A DNA stretch of 13,951 bases from an uncultured Parabacteroides sp. (GTDB taxonomy: Bacteria > Bacteroidota > Bacteroidia > Bacteroidales > Tannerellaceae): positions 1-13,951 of the forward strand of contig CAMTPG010000029.1 in assembly GCA_947074335.1 (NCBI GenBank), written 5' to 3'. The translations under genes and the position numbers were made by a program. Positions within the stretch are counted from its first letter, which is position 1, and each line of letters opens with the position of its first letter. Shown one piece after another: positions 6,221-13,951 of the stretch. The notes beneath the pieces are model-generated. The model saw only the letters and a program-made list of their open reading frames with translations. It was not told the origin of the DNA and did no database searches.

Positions 6221-8857
6221 TTATTTTCCGGAAATAATACGCTTTATCTCATTCAGTTTATTCAGGGCTTCGAGCGGTGTAAGGTTGTTTACATCGAGAT
6301 TCTTTATTTCATCGCGCACCTGGCCCAGCACGGGATCGTCGAGCTGGAAAAAGCTGAGCTGATAGCCTTCGCCGCTGGTAGCGATGCCTTTTACAGGTTT
6401 GGCTTTCAATCCTTTCTTTCCGTTTTCGGCAATGCTCTCCTGCCGGTTATCGGTTTCGAGCTGTTTCAGAATATCATTGGCACGCTTTACAATGCTTTTG
6501 GGCATACCGGCCATTTTAGCTACGTGAATACCAAAGCTGTGTTCGCTTCCGCCGGCTATCAGTTTGCGTAAAAAGATGACTTTGTTGCCAACCTCTTTTA
6601 CCGATACATTGTAGTTTTTAATGCGTTTGAACGAACGCTCCATCTCATTCAGTTCATGATAATGGGTAGCGAAAAGTGTTTTGGCACGCAGTTGTGTATG
6701 TTCGTGAATGTATTCTACAATGGCCCAGGCGATCGAGATGCCGTCGTAAGTGCTGGTTCCGCGCCCCAACTCATCAAACAAAATCAGACTGCGTGAGGAG
6801 AGATTATTCAGAATATCGGCGGCTTCATTCATTTCGACCATAAAGGTGGATTCGCCCACCGAGATATTATCCGAAGCGCCCACGCGGGTGAAAATCTTAT
6901 CTACCAGTCCGATGCGGGCACTTTCGGCCGGCACGAAACTGCCGATTTGTGCCATCAGCGTAATCAGTGCCGTCTGGCGCAGAAGCGCTGATTTACCGGC
7001 CATATTGGGACCGGTGATAATGATGATTTGTTGTTTCTCATCGTCCAGATACACATCGTTGGCGATATAAGATTCGCCGGCAGGCAGTTGTTTTTCGATG
7101 ACCGGATGACGCCCGGCAGTGATATCCAATACCTCGGTTTCGTTTACATCCGGACGAATATAGCGGTTGACAGAGGCTGCTTTGGCAAACGAAAGCAGGC
7201 AATCCAGCCGACCAATCAGATTGGCATTGAGCTGAATTTGCGGAATATATTCGGCCAGACAAAGCACCAGTTCGTTAAACAGGCGTGTTTCGAGCGAAAG
7301 TATTTTCTCTTCGGCGCCCAGAATCTTCTCTTCGTATTCTTTTAACTCCTCGGTGATGTAGCGCTCGGCATTAACCAGGGTTTGTTTGCGGATCCATTCG
7401 GCCGGCACTTTGTCTTTGTAGGCATTGCGCACTTCGATGTAATATCCGAAAACATTATTGAATCCGATTTTCAGGCTCGAGATGCCGGTGGCTTCTATTT
7501 CGCGTTGTTGCACTTTCAGCAGATAGTCTTTGCCCGAATAGGCAATGGCACGTAATTCATCCAGATCGGCATTGACGCCCGAAGCAATAACGCCGCCTTT
7601 ATTCAACAGAACAGGCGGATCGGGATTAATCTCTTTTTCGATGCGCTCGCGAACCAGCAGGCAGGCGTTGAGCTGCTCGCCAATGCGGCAAAGACTCGGT
7701 TCTTCGCTTTGCATGCAGGCAGACTTCATCGGTTCGATGGCATAAAGTGCCCGTTTGAGCTGCACTACTTCGCGCGGAGAAACACGGCCTACAGCCACTT
7801 TCGAGATGATGCGTTCCAGATCGCCGATCTGTTCGATCTGAGTATCGAGCAACTCCTTCATTTCGGGATGGCGAAAGAAATATTCCACAACATCCAACCG
7901 TTCCTGAATGGGTTTGATATCTTTCAGCGGAAAAAGCACCCAGCGGCGCAACATGCGCGATCCCATGGGCGAAACGGTTTTATCGAGCACCTGCAGCAAA
8001 CTGGTTCCCTCATCATTCATAGTTCCCACCAGTTCGAGACTGCGCACGGTGAATTTATCGAGTCGTACAAATCGATCTTCCTCAATGCGTGATAGCGCCG
8101 TGATGTGCGAAATATGTGTGTGTTGCGTCTGATCCAGGTAATAAAGAACAGCTCCAGAAGCGATAACACCCAGTTTGAGATGTTGTACGCCGAAGCCCTT
8201 CAGATTGCGGGTTTCAAAATGTTTCAGCAGGCGGTCGTTGGCCGAATCGGGCGTGAAAATCCAGTCGTCAAGCTCGAAAATAAAGAAACGCGGACCAAAC
8301 AGCTCCTCGAACTTTTTGCGGTTGCCGCGTTCGATCAACACCTCTTTGGGAGAGAAGTTATTGAGCAGTTTATCGATATAACCGGGTGTTCCCTCGGCAG
8401 TCAGAAATTCGCCGGTCGAAATATCCAGCAGCGAAATACCGCAGCTCTCTTTGCCGAAATGCACAGCCGACAGGAAATTATTTTCTTTATGATTCAGTAT
8501 ATTATCGTTGATGGAAACGCCGGGCGTAACCAGTTCGGTAATGCCGCGCTTCACCAGCTTTTTAGTCATTTTCGGATCTTCCAGCTGATCACAGATCGCC
8601 ACGCGCTTGCCGGCTCTTACCAGTTTGGGCAGATAACTGTCGAGGGCATGATGCGGAAAACCGGCCATTTCGATGAATGTACCGTTACCATTGCTCTTTT
8701 TGGTTTGAACAATGCCAACAATTTCGGCGCCTGTTACGGCATCTTGTCCGTACATTTCATAAAAATCGCCTACACGAAATAAAAGGATAGCATCGGGATG
8801 CTTCGCTTTTATATCGAAGTATTGTTTCATTAAAGGAGTTTCCGTAATCTTCGCCAC
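6221..8857 (-). CDS. mutS: DNA mismatch repair protein MutS
   Basis: MutS recognises base mismatches and small loops after replication and, as an ATPase dimer, recruits MutL. The 878 residues cover the whole family plan. The N-terminal mismatch-recognition domain has the Phe-x-Glu wedge in GDFYEMYG (Phe32, Glu34), followed by connector, core and clamp regions and the C-terminal ABC-type ATPase. Walker A is GPNMAGKS (Lys622), then STFMVEM, Walker B LFDELGRGTS (Asp695, Glu696) and the His switch ATHYHEL (His732). The chosen start is GTG at 8857-8855. An ATG nine codons in (8830-8828) would remove the conserved Thr-Pro of TPLMKQY, so GTG is preferred. The gene lies downstream of a beta-helix gene on the same strand but is separated from it by an intrinsic terminator. 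No mutL is present in the window. Confidence 0.97.
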   Translation of the reverse strand: MAKITETPLMKQYFDIKAKHPDAILLFRVGDFYEMYGQDAVTGAEIVGIVQTKKSNGNGTFIEMAGFPHHALDSYLPKLVRAGKRVAICDQLEDPKMTKKLVKRGITELVTPGVSINDNILNHKENNFLSAVHFGKESCGISLLDISTGEFLTAEGTPGYIDKLLNNFSPKEVLIERGNRKKFEELFGPRFFIFELDDWIFTPDSANDRLLKHFETRNLKGFGVQHLKLGVIASGAVLYYLDQTQHTHISHITALSRIEEDRFVRLDKFTVRSLELVGTMNDEGTSLLQVLDKTVSPMGSRMLRRWVLFPLKDIKPIQERLDVVEYFFRHPEMKELLDTQIEQIGDLERIISKVAVGRVSPREVVQLKRALYAIEPMKSACMQSEEPSLCRIGEQLNACLLVRERIEKEINPDPPVLLNKGGVIASGVNADLDELRAIAYSGKDYLLKVQQREIEATGISSLKIGFNNVFGYYIEVRNAYKDKVPAEWIRKQTLVNAERYITEELKEYEEKILGAEEKILSLETRLFNELVLCLAEYIPQIQLNANLIGRLDCLLSFAKAASVNRYIRPDVNETEVLDITAGRHPVIEKQLPAGESYIANDVYLDDEKQQIIIITGPNMAGKSALLRQTALITLMAQIGSFVPAESARIGLVDKIFTRVGASDNISVGESTFMVEMNEAADILNNLSSRSLILFDELGRGTSTYDGISIAWAIVEYIHEHTQLRAKTLFATHYHELNEMERSFKRIKNYNVSVKEVGNKVIFLRKLIAGGSEHSFGIHVAKMAGMPKSIVKRANDILKQLETDNRQESIAENGKKGLKAKPVKGIATSGEGYQLSFFQLDDPVLGQVRDEIKNLDVNNLTPLEALNKLNEIKRIISGK

Positions 8858-8862
8858 AATAT

Positions 8863-8870
8863 CAAGTCTA
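8863..8870 (-). promoter_or_regulatory. Possible -7 box for mutS
   Basis: On the minus strand TAGACTTG matches seven of eight positions of TAnnTTTG and lies only five bases before the GTG start. A start of transcription from it would fall at or inside the first codons, fitting a leaderless message or the ATG at 8830. No good -33 element is visible. It is the best match in the 45 bases left between the upstream terminator and mutS. Confidence 0.25.
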
Positions 8871-8902
8871 AATTAGCTGCATGAAGAATCATCGGGAATG
8901 AG

Positions 8903-8934
8903 AAAAAAGCGATCCTGAAACCGGATCGCTTTTT
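8903..8934 (-). terminator. Intrinsic terminator of the beta-helix lipoprotein gene
   Basis: A 12-bp perfect stem (8904-8915 with 8923-8934, core GCGATCC/GGATCGC) with a 7-base loop is followed on the minus strand by six T residues. It lies 14 bases after the stop of the beta-helix gene. The + strand copy also ends in Ts, so it may work in both directions. Confidence 0.88.
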
Positions 8935-8948
8935 GGCCATGTCGGGTA

Positions 8949-10469
8949 TCAGTCGGTTTTATCGATTTCCTCAAAAAATGATTCGATTGCTTTTTTATTG
9001 ACAAAGATACAATCAAAACCGGCCATTTGCATCGTATCCAATAAAAAAGATAGGGAATTAGGTGCAGAAAAGTCGCGTGCAATCTGTGCTTCCAGCGCAG
9101 GAATAACACGACGTTGCTTCTGTTCCATCTTCGGATGCGAGAAGAGACCGATGTAGATATTATCAGTAAAGTGATTCTCTGTAGACCAGCCCAGATCAAC
9201 ATCCAGCGGATGTGCCGAATAGAAAAGGTTGCCTGCAAACAAGGTATTTTCGGCATAACCGCCCCACGAATCGGAAACAATCAGTTTTTGTGCCGCGCCG
9301 GCAGGTTTCGGGCCGGCATGGATCAGGTTATTGCGTATCTGGGTTTGTTGCACGGGACCGGCAATATGAATGGTGGGCGAAAAAATGCCTGCCCGCGTGG
9401 GTTTGGTACGCACGGCATCATTTACACTGATATTGTATTGAACCACGGTGCCGATATTACCGATATTGGCCGGTTCCGGTGATTCACCCGAATTACAGAT
9501 CAGCACCATGCCGCCTTCGTTGTTATGACTGTAATTGTATTGTATGCTGGTGTTCGTGCAATTCCAATCCGAATCAAATCCCTGTGCATCCCAGGGCGCT
9601 TTATGATCGCTTACTTCATTGTATTCGATGATTGTATTGTCGCAACTCCACGGCCAGATGCCGGCAGCGGCCTCGGTATCGGGTAAAATATCCGGACAAT
9701 CGCGCATCACATTGTAACGGATCCGTGTGCTGTCGCAGCCTATCGGCACAATGCCGTCGCCCGGAACGCCCTGAATCAGATTCTTTTCGATGAGTGTATG
9801 TTTGCTGGGATGCCAGTTTTCGCGGCTCCAATAACCGGACCAGATCATGGCATTGCGCGAACAATTCAGAATCCGGCAATTGCGGATGGTCAGACTGTCG
9901 AAGACTGAGATCACCTCATCGCCTCCGTTTTCGATCAGGATGCCGCTTCCGCCGCCCTCCTCTTTAACCAGCGAGCCGTTTACATCGGCAATGGTTACGC
10001 CGTCTATTATCAGGTGATGCGATGTGCCCCGGTTTACGGCCTCAATTTTCAGACCCGTGCGACCGGCCATGCGCTCTTTTCCGCGATTGATGATGTGGAT
10101 ATCCTGCAGTGTCAGCCAGTCGGAATTGTAAATGCGGACCGCATATTTCGACGTATCGTATCCGGAAATCACCGGATCATTGCCCGTTCCGTAAGCGCCC
10201 ACGCCGATGCGCAGATTTGCCGTGCCCGATGCCGACAGATGTAATTCGCCTTCGAAACGGCTGTCGCGTTTCAGCAGCAGACTGTCGCCGGGTTTCAACT
10301 TAATCTTTCCGGCTGCCTTCAGGGTTTGAAGCGCCTTGTCGGGTGATTTTCCGGAAAACGAATCATTTCCGTTTTCAGCATCCAGATAATAGGTTATCGG
10401 AGCCTGATTACAACTCACCAATAACAGACAGATAAAAGCACCGAACAGATGCAGATGTGATAATTTCAT
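8949..10469 (-). CDS. Lipoprotein with right-handed parallel beta-helix (pectate-lyase-like fold)
   Basis: The 506-residue protein starts with a type II signal peptide: MK, a hydrophobic core and lipobox LVSC with the lipidated Cys at residue 20. Residues after the Cys (NQAPITYY) lack the acidic patch of the Bacteroidota surface-export signal, so attachment facing the periplasm is more likely. The mature part opens with YYLDAENGNDSFSGKSPDKA, the N-terminal cap common to DUF1565/beta-helix proteins. It continues with parallel-beta-helix coils showing Asn ladders (IRYNVM, IEYNEV, IQYNYS, VQYNIS, IRNNLI, FAGNLF) across about residues 150-440. The family includes polysaccharide lyases, glycosidases and non-enzymatic adhesins. 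I cannot assign a catalytic site or substrate. No SusC/SusD pair, sulfatase or regulator is adjacent, so it is not in an evident polysaccharide utilisation locus. Confidence 0.88.
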   Translation of the reverse strand: MKLSHLHLFGAFICLLLVSCNQAPITYYLDAENGNDSFSGKSPDKALQTLKAAGKIKLKPGDSLLLKRDSRFEGELHLSASGTANLRIGVGAYGTGNDPVISGYDTSKYAVRIYNSDWLTLQDIHIINRGKERMAGRTGLKIEAVNRGTSHHLIIDGVTIADVNGSLVKEEGGGSGILIENGGDEVISVFDSLTIRNCRILNCSRNAMIWSGYWSRENWHPSKHTLIEKNLIQGVPGDGIVPIGCDSTRIRYNVMRDCPDILPDTEAAAGIWPWSCDNTIIEYNEVSDHKAPWDAQGFDSDWNCTNTSIQYNYSHNNEGGMVLICNSGESPEPANIGNIGTVVQYNISVNDAVRTKPTRAGIFSPTIHIAGPVQQTQIRNNLIHAGPKPAGAAQKLIVSDSWGGYAENTLFAGNLFYSAHPLDVDLGWSTENHFTDNIYIGLFSHPKMEQKQRRVIPALEAQIARDFSAPNSLSFLLDTMQMAGFDCIFVNKKAIESFFEEIDKTD

Positions 10470-10489
10470 GATAATTTATTCTTTATCTA

Positions 10490-10521
10490 CAAAAATATGT
10501 AAATAAAAGAGGATTATCAAG
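10490..10521 (-). promoter_or_regulatory. Promoter of the beta-helix lipoprotein gene
   Basis: On the minus strand TATTTTTG (10497-10490) is an exact TAnnTTTG -7 box, with CTTG (10521-10518, three of four positions of TTTG) 20 bases upstream. It leaves a leader of about 15 bases before the ATG at 10469. Confidence 0.6.
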
Positions 10522-10574
10522 TGATACAGCTATGTAAAATAGACTGTTCAATCGATTGATATCAAAGAAATCAC

Positions 10575-10582
10575 TAACTTTG
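10575..10582 (+). promoter_or_regulatory. Bacteroidota-type -7 promoter box for leuS
   Basis: TAACTTTG is an exact match to TAnnTTTG, 37 bases before the leuS ATG. A partial -33 element (ATTG at 10555-10558) has 16-base spacing, shorter than usual. The 150-bp space between the divergent lipoprotein and leuS genes therefore carries two back-to-back promoters. No T-box or other leader structure is seen. Confidence 0.6.
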
Positions 10583-10619
10583 TGCCCTTAAAGCGCAAAC
10601 GATTAAAAATAATATAATC

Positions 10620-13457
10620 ATGGAATACAATTTCAGAGAAATTGAAAAGAAATGGCAAGATTACTGGGTTGCCAATCACATCTATAAAGTGGATGTAAAT
10701 ACAGCGAAGCCGAAATATTATGTTTTGGATATGTTTCCTTATCCTTCGGGAGCCGGCCTGCATGTGGGGCACCCGCTCGGATACATCGCTTCTGATATTT
10801 ATTCGCGTTATAAACGTTTGCAGGGATTTAATGTATTGCATCCGATGGGATACGATGCTTATGGTTTGCCGGCCGAACAGTATGCGATTCAGACCGGACA
10901 ACATCCCGAAGTTACTACTAAAAAGAATATTGCCCGTTATCGCGAGCAGATGGATAAGATTGGTTTCTCGTACGACTGGAGCCGCGAAATCCGCACCTGC
11001 GATCCGGCTTACTATAAATGGACACAATGGGCATTTATCCAGATGTTCAACAGCTTTTACTGCAATACCGAAAAGAAAGCGATGCCGATTGCTCAATTGA
11101 TCGAAGCTTTCGAACAAAACGGAACCGACGGACTGCATGTAGCCTGCTCCGAAGAGCTGAGCTTCACTGCCGATGAATGGAAAGCAAAAAGCGAAAAAGA
11201 AAAACAGGAAATCCTGCTGAATTACCGCATTGCTTACCGCGGAGAAACCATGGTAAACTGGTGTCCGCAGCTGGGCACTGTTCTGGCCAACGATGAAGTG
11301 GTAAACGGCGTTTCTGAACGCGGCGGTTATCCCGTAGAACAAAAAGTGATGCGTCAGTGGTGTCTGCGTGTATCGGCTTATGCACAGCGTTTGCTGGACG
11401 GACTTGATACAATCGACTGGACTGATGCCCTGAAAGAAACCCAACGCAACTGGATTGGTCGCAGCGAGGGAACCGAAGTGGCATTTCAGGTAAAAGACAG
11501 TGATGTGGAATTTACCATCTTTACCACACGTGCCGATACCATGTTTGGTGTTACCTTTATGGTACTTGCACCCGAAAGTGAACTGGTTGCCCAATTAACC
11601 ACGCCCGAACAAAAAGAGGCGGTAGATGCTTACCTGGAACGTACTAAAAAACGTACCGAGCGCGAGCGTATCGCCGATCGTCAGGTAACCGGTGTATTCA
11701 GCGGATCGTATGCCATCAATCCGTTTACGGGCGATGCCGTTCCGGTATGGATCAGCGATTATGTACTGGCCGGTTATGGAACAGGTGCTATTATGGCGGT
11801 TCCGGCTCACGACAGTCGCGACTATGCTTTTGCCAGACATTTCAACCTGCCAATCATTCCTCTGATCGAAGGCTGTGATGTAAGCGAAGAAAGTTTCGAT
11901 GCAAAAGAGGGCATTGTTTGTAATTCGCCGCGACCGGATGTAACACCTTATTGCAGTCTTTCACTGAACGGATTAACCGTAAAAGAGGCCATTGCCGCCA
12001 CCAAACATTATGTGGAAGAGAATAAACTGGGACGCGTTAAAACAAACTATCGTTTGCGCGATGCCATTTTCAGTCGCCAGCGCTATTGGGGCGAACCTTT
12101 CCCCGTTTATTATGATGCCGACGGTATGCCACAAATGCTGCCTGTCGATAAATTGCCGCTCGAACTGCCCGAAGTAGCTAAATTCCTGCCCACCGAAACC
12201 GGCGAACCGCCATTAGGTCACGCCGCACACTGGGCCTGGGATACCGTTAAACAGGAAGTTACAGATACCAAACATATTGATCATAAAACCATCTTCCCGC
12301 TCGAATTAAATACCATGCCGGGATTTGCCGGATCTTCGGCCTATTACCTGCGTTATATGGATCCGCACGATGATAAAGCATTGGTGGCAAGAGATATAGA
12401 CGAATACTGGCGCAATGTGGATTTATACATCGGAGGTACAGAACATGCCACCGGTCACCTGATTTACAGCCGCTTCTGGAATAAATTCCTCTTCGATGCC
12501 GGTTATGTATGCGAAGACGAACCTTTCCGCAAACTGATCAATCAGGGAATGATTCAGGGACGTTCCAATTTTGTATATCGCATCAACGGCACCAATACAT
12601 TCGTTTCACTGAACCTGAAAGATCAATTCGAAGTAACTCCGCTACATGTGGATGTGAATATGGTTAGCAACGATGTACTTGATCTGGAAGCGTTCTGCAG
12701 CTGGAATCCCGAATATGCCACCGCCGAGTTTATCCTCGAAGATGGCAAATACATTTGCGGCTGGGCTGTCGAGAAGATGTCGAAATCGATGTTTAATGTT
12801 GTCAACCCCGATATGATTGTTGAGAAATACGGAGCCGATACACTGCGTCTGTATGAAATGTTCTTAGGACCGCTCGAACAATCAAAACCCTGGGATACAA
12901 ACGGTATCGACGGCGTTCACCGCTTCCTGAAGAAATTGTGGGCTTTATTCTACGGCAACACCGATCAGCTGCAGGTTACCGATACAGAACCGAATGCCGA
13001 CGAGCTGAAATCATTGCATAAACTGATCAAAAAGATCAGCTACGATATTGAACATTTCTCGTTCAACACCTCGATCAGTGCCTTTATGATTTGCGCAAAC
13101 GAGCTGGGTACACTGAAATGTCATAAAAAACAGATCCTCGAATCCTTCGTGGTTCTTATCGCCCCGTTTGCTCCGCATATGGCCGAAGAGTTATGGCATC
13201 AACTGGGTCATAACACAACCGTTTGCGATGCAGCCTGGCCGGTATGCAATGAAGAGTATCTGAAAGAAAATTCGGTAACGTATGCCATCTCTTTCAATGG
13301 TAAAGCCCGTTACAGTCTGGAACTGCCGGCAGATCTGTCGCGCGACGAGGTTGAAAAAGCGGCGCTCACCAACGAGAACTCAGCCAAATGGCTGGATGGA
13401 AAAACACCGAAGAAGGTGATTGTTGTGCCCGGAAAGATTGTAAACATCGTGCTTTAA
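10620..13457 (+). CDS. leuS: Leucyl-tRNA synthetase
   Basis: This class I synthetase charges tRNA-Leu with leucine and hydrolyses mischarged products in its CP1 editing domain. The 945-residue length is longer than the roughly 860 of E. coli and agrees with the insert-bearing form I recall for Bacteroidales. The HIGH motif is HVGH (residues 48-51, in PYPSGAGLHVGHPLGY) and the KMSKS loop is KMSKS (719-723). The editing domain has the Thr-rich segment TTRADT (302-307) and the YGTGAIMAVPAHDSRDYAFA segment; the second Asp of DSRD (Asp401) matches the editing Asp of the E. coli enzyme. Anticodon-binding and C-terminal domains are complete, ending in the tail KVIVVPGKIVNIVL. The ATG follows an A-rich leader. 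The next gene begins 13 bases after the stop and is probably cotranscribed. Confidence 0.98.
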   Translation: MEYNFREIEKKWQDYWVANHIYKVDVNTAKPKYYVLDMFPYPSGAGLHVGHPLGYIASDIYSRYKRLQGFNVLHPMGYDAYGLPAEQYAIQTGQHPEVTTKKNIARYREQMDKIGFSYDWSREIRTCDPAYYKWTQWAFIQMFNSFYCNTEKKAMPIAQLIEAFEQNGTDGLHVACSEELSFTADEWKAKSEKEKQEILLNYRIAYRGETMVNWCPQLGTVLANDEVVNGVSERGGYPVEQKVMRQWCLRVSAYAQRLLDGLDTIDWTDALKETQRNWIGRSEGTEVAFQVKDSDVEFTIFTTRADTMFGVTFMVLAPESELVAQLTTPEQKEAVDAYLERTKKRTERERIADRQVTGVFSGSYAINPFTGDAVPVWISDYVLAGYGTGAIMAVPAHDSRDYAFARHFNLPIIPLIEGCDVSEESFDAKEGIVCNSPRPDVTPYCSLSLNGLTVKEAIAATKHYVEENKLGRVKTNYRLRDAIFSRQRYWGEPFPVYYDADGMPQMLPVDKLPLELPEVAKFLPTETGEPPLGHAAHWAWDTVKQEVTDTKHIDHKTIFPLELNTMPGFAGSSAYYLRYMDPHDDKALVARDIDEYWRNVDLYIGGTEHATGHLIYSRFWNKFLFDAGYVCEDEPFRKLINQGMIQGRSNFVYRINGTNTFVSLNLKDQFEVTPLHVDVNMVSNDVLDLEAFCSWNPEYATAEFILEDGKYICGWAVEKMSKSMFNVVNPDMIVEKYGADTLRLYEMFLGPLEQSKPWDTNGIDGVHRFLKKLWALFYGNTDQLQVTDTEPNADELKSLHKLIKKISYDIEHFSFNTSISAFMICANELGTLKCHKKQILESFVVLIAPFAPHMAEELWHQLGHNTTVCDAAWPVCNEEYLKENSVTYAISFNGKARYSLELPADLSRDEVEKAALTNENSAKWLDGKTPKKVIVVPGKIVNIVL

Positions 13458-13470
13458 ATACGATTGTTTT

Positions 13471-13951
13471 ATGAAACTCAAACGAAGCAAACTCTCTTAT
13501 GAAATACAGGATTACCTGATGATTATATTAGGTACGCTGCTGTATGGATTTGGTTTCAATGCCTTCATCTTATCGAATGGCATTGTAACCGGCGGTGTAA
13601 GCGGTATTTGCGCACTTATCTTTTTTGCCACAAACGAAGCAATTCCGGTTTCTGTATCCTATTTTGTAATCAATGCCGGATTGCTTTTAATTGCTTTAAA
13701 GATACTGGGCATTAAATTCCTGGCTAAAACCATAGTCGGCGTAATTTCGCTCTCGCTGTTTCTTTCACTCTTTGAGAAGATGATGAAAGATAATACTATT
13801 CTGGAAGGCGAACCCTTCATGTCGATTGTAATTGGTGCCATTCTTTGCGGATTAGGACTGGGCATTGTATTCTCGGCCAACGGCAGTACAGGCGGAACCG
13901 ATATTATCGGTGCGATTATCAATAAATATAAAAATATTTCGATTGGTCGTG
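13471..13951 (+). CDS. YitT family membrane protein, N-terminal part (3' end outside window)
   Basis: An open frame from the ATG at 13471 runs off the right edge, giving 160 residues. It begins MKLKRSKLSYEIQDYLMIIL and continues with hydrophobic segments near residues 15-35, 45-60, 62-80, 85-103 and 117-137. The repeated Gly-rich phrases NGIVTGGVSGI (37-47) and ANGSTGGTDIIG (139-150) mark the YitT/DUF161 family of integral membrane proteins. Members usually have five or six membrane segments followed by a cytosolic DUF2179 domain, which would lie beyond the window. The transport or signalling role of the family is not established. The 13-base gap after leuS with no terminator suggests a shared transcript. 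There is no Shine-Dalgarno sequence. Confidence 0.9.
   Translation, partial: MKLKRSKLSYEIQDYLMIILGTLLYGFGFNAFILSNGIVTGGVSGICALIFFATNEAIPVSVSYFVINAGLLLIALKILGIKFLAKTIVGVISLSLFLSLFEKMMKDNTILEGEPFMSIVIGAILCGLGLGIVFSANGSTGGTDIIGAIINKYKNISIGR

Noticed and set aside
8105..8782. Open frame antisense to mutS
   Set aside because: Opposite to the conserved N-terminal MutS domains; no family resemblance.
10548..11594. Long open frame antisense to leuS
   Set aside because: Overlaps the HIGH and editing regions of leuS on the opposite strand and has no recognisable domain or start context.

Overview
The window looks like a stretch of ordinary chromosome from a Bacteroidales member of the Bacteroidota. 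The reasons are the close resemblance of MutS, LeuS, YchF and PolA to Bacteroides/Parabacteroides-type proteins, promoters with the TAnnTTTG -7 box typical of that phylum, A/T-rich start regions without Shine-Dalgarno sequences, and a lipoprotein signal peptide. The genus is not decidable from the sequence alone.

Layout, left to right. The 3' two thirds of polA (DNA polymerase I) runs off the left edge and ends at a clear intrinsic terminator. A 28-bp perfect palindrome and a promoter then precede ychF (Obg-family nucleotide-binding protein), which has its own terminator. Next is a six-segment cation-channel-like membrane protein with a non-canonical selectivity filter and a Ser-Asp repeat tail. 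An 860-bp gap with no convincing gene follows; it holds several strong inverted repeats, including a 19-bp long-range helix with G.U pairs that suggests a structured RNA on the + strand. A 12-segment MFS transporter follows this gap. On the minus strand lie mutS (mismatch repair) and, upstream of it, a gene for a lipoprotein with a right-handed parallel beta-helix; an intrinsic terminator separates the two. The beta-helix gene diverges from leuS (leucyl-tRNA synthetase), and leuS is followed 13 bases later by a YitT-family membrane protein that runs off the right edge.

Most genes are single transcription units bounded by their own promoters and terminators; leuS-yitT is the only likely operon. 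There is no functional theme beyond housekeeping (replication and repair, translation) mixed with membrane and envelope proteins, and there is no sign of a prophage, insertion sequence, CRISPR array or defence island. The most unusual material is the 860-bp gap (candidate non-coding RNAs and a leader terminator), the channel with its altered pore, and the long palindrome before ychF.
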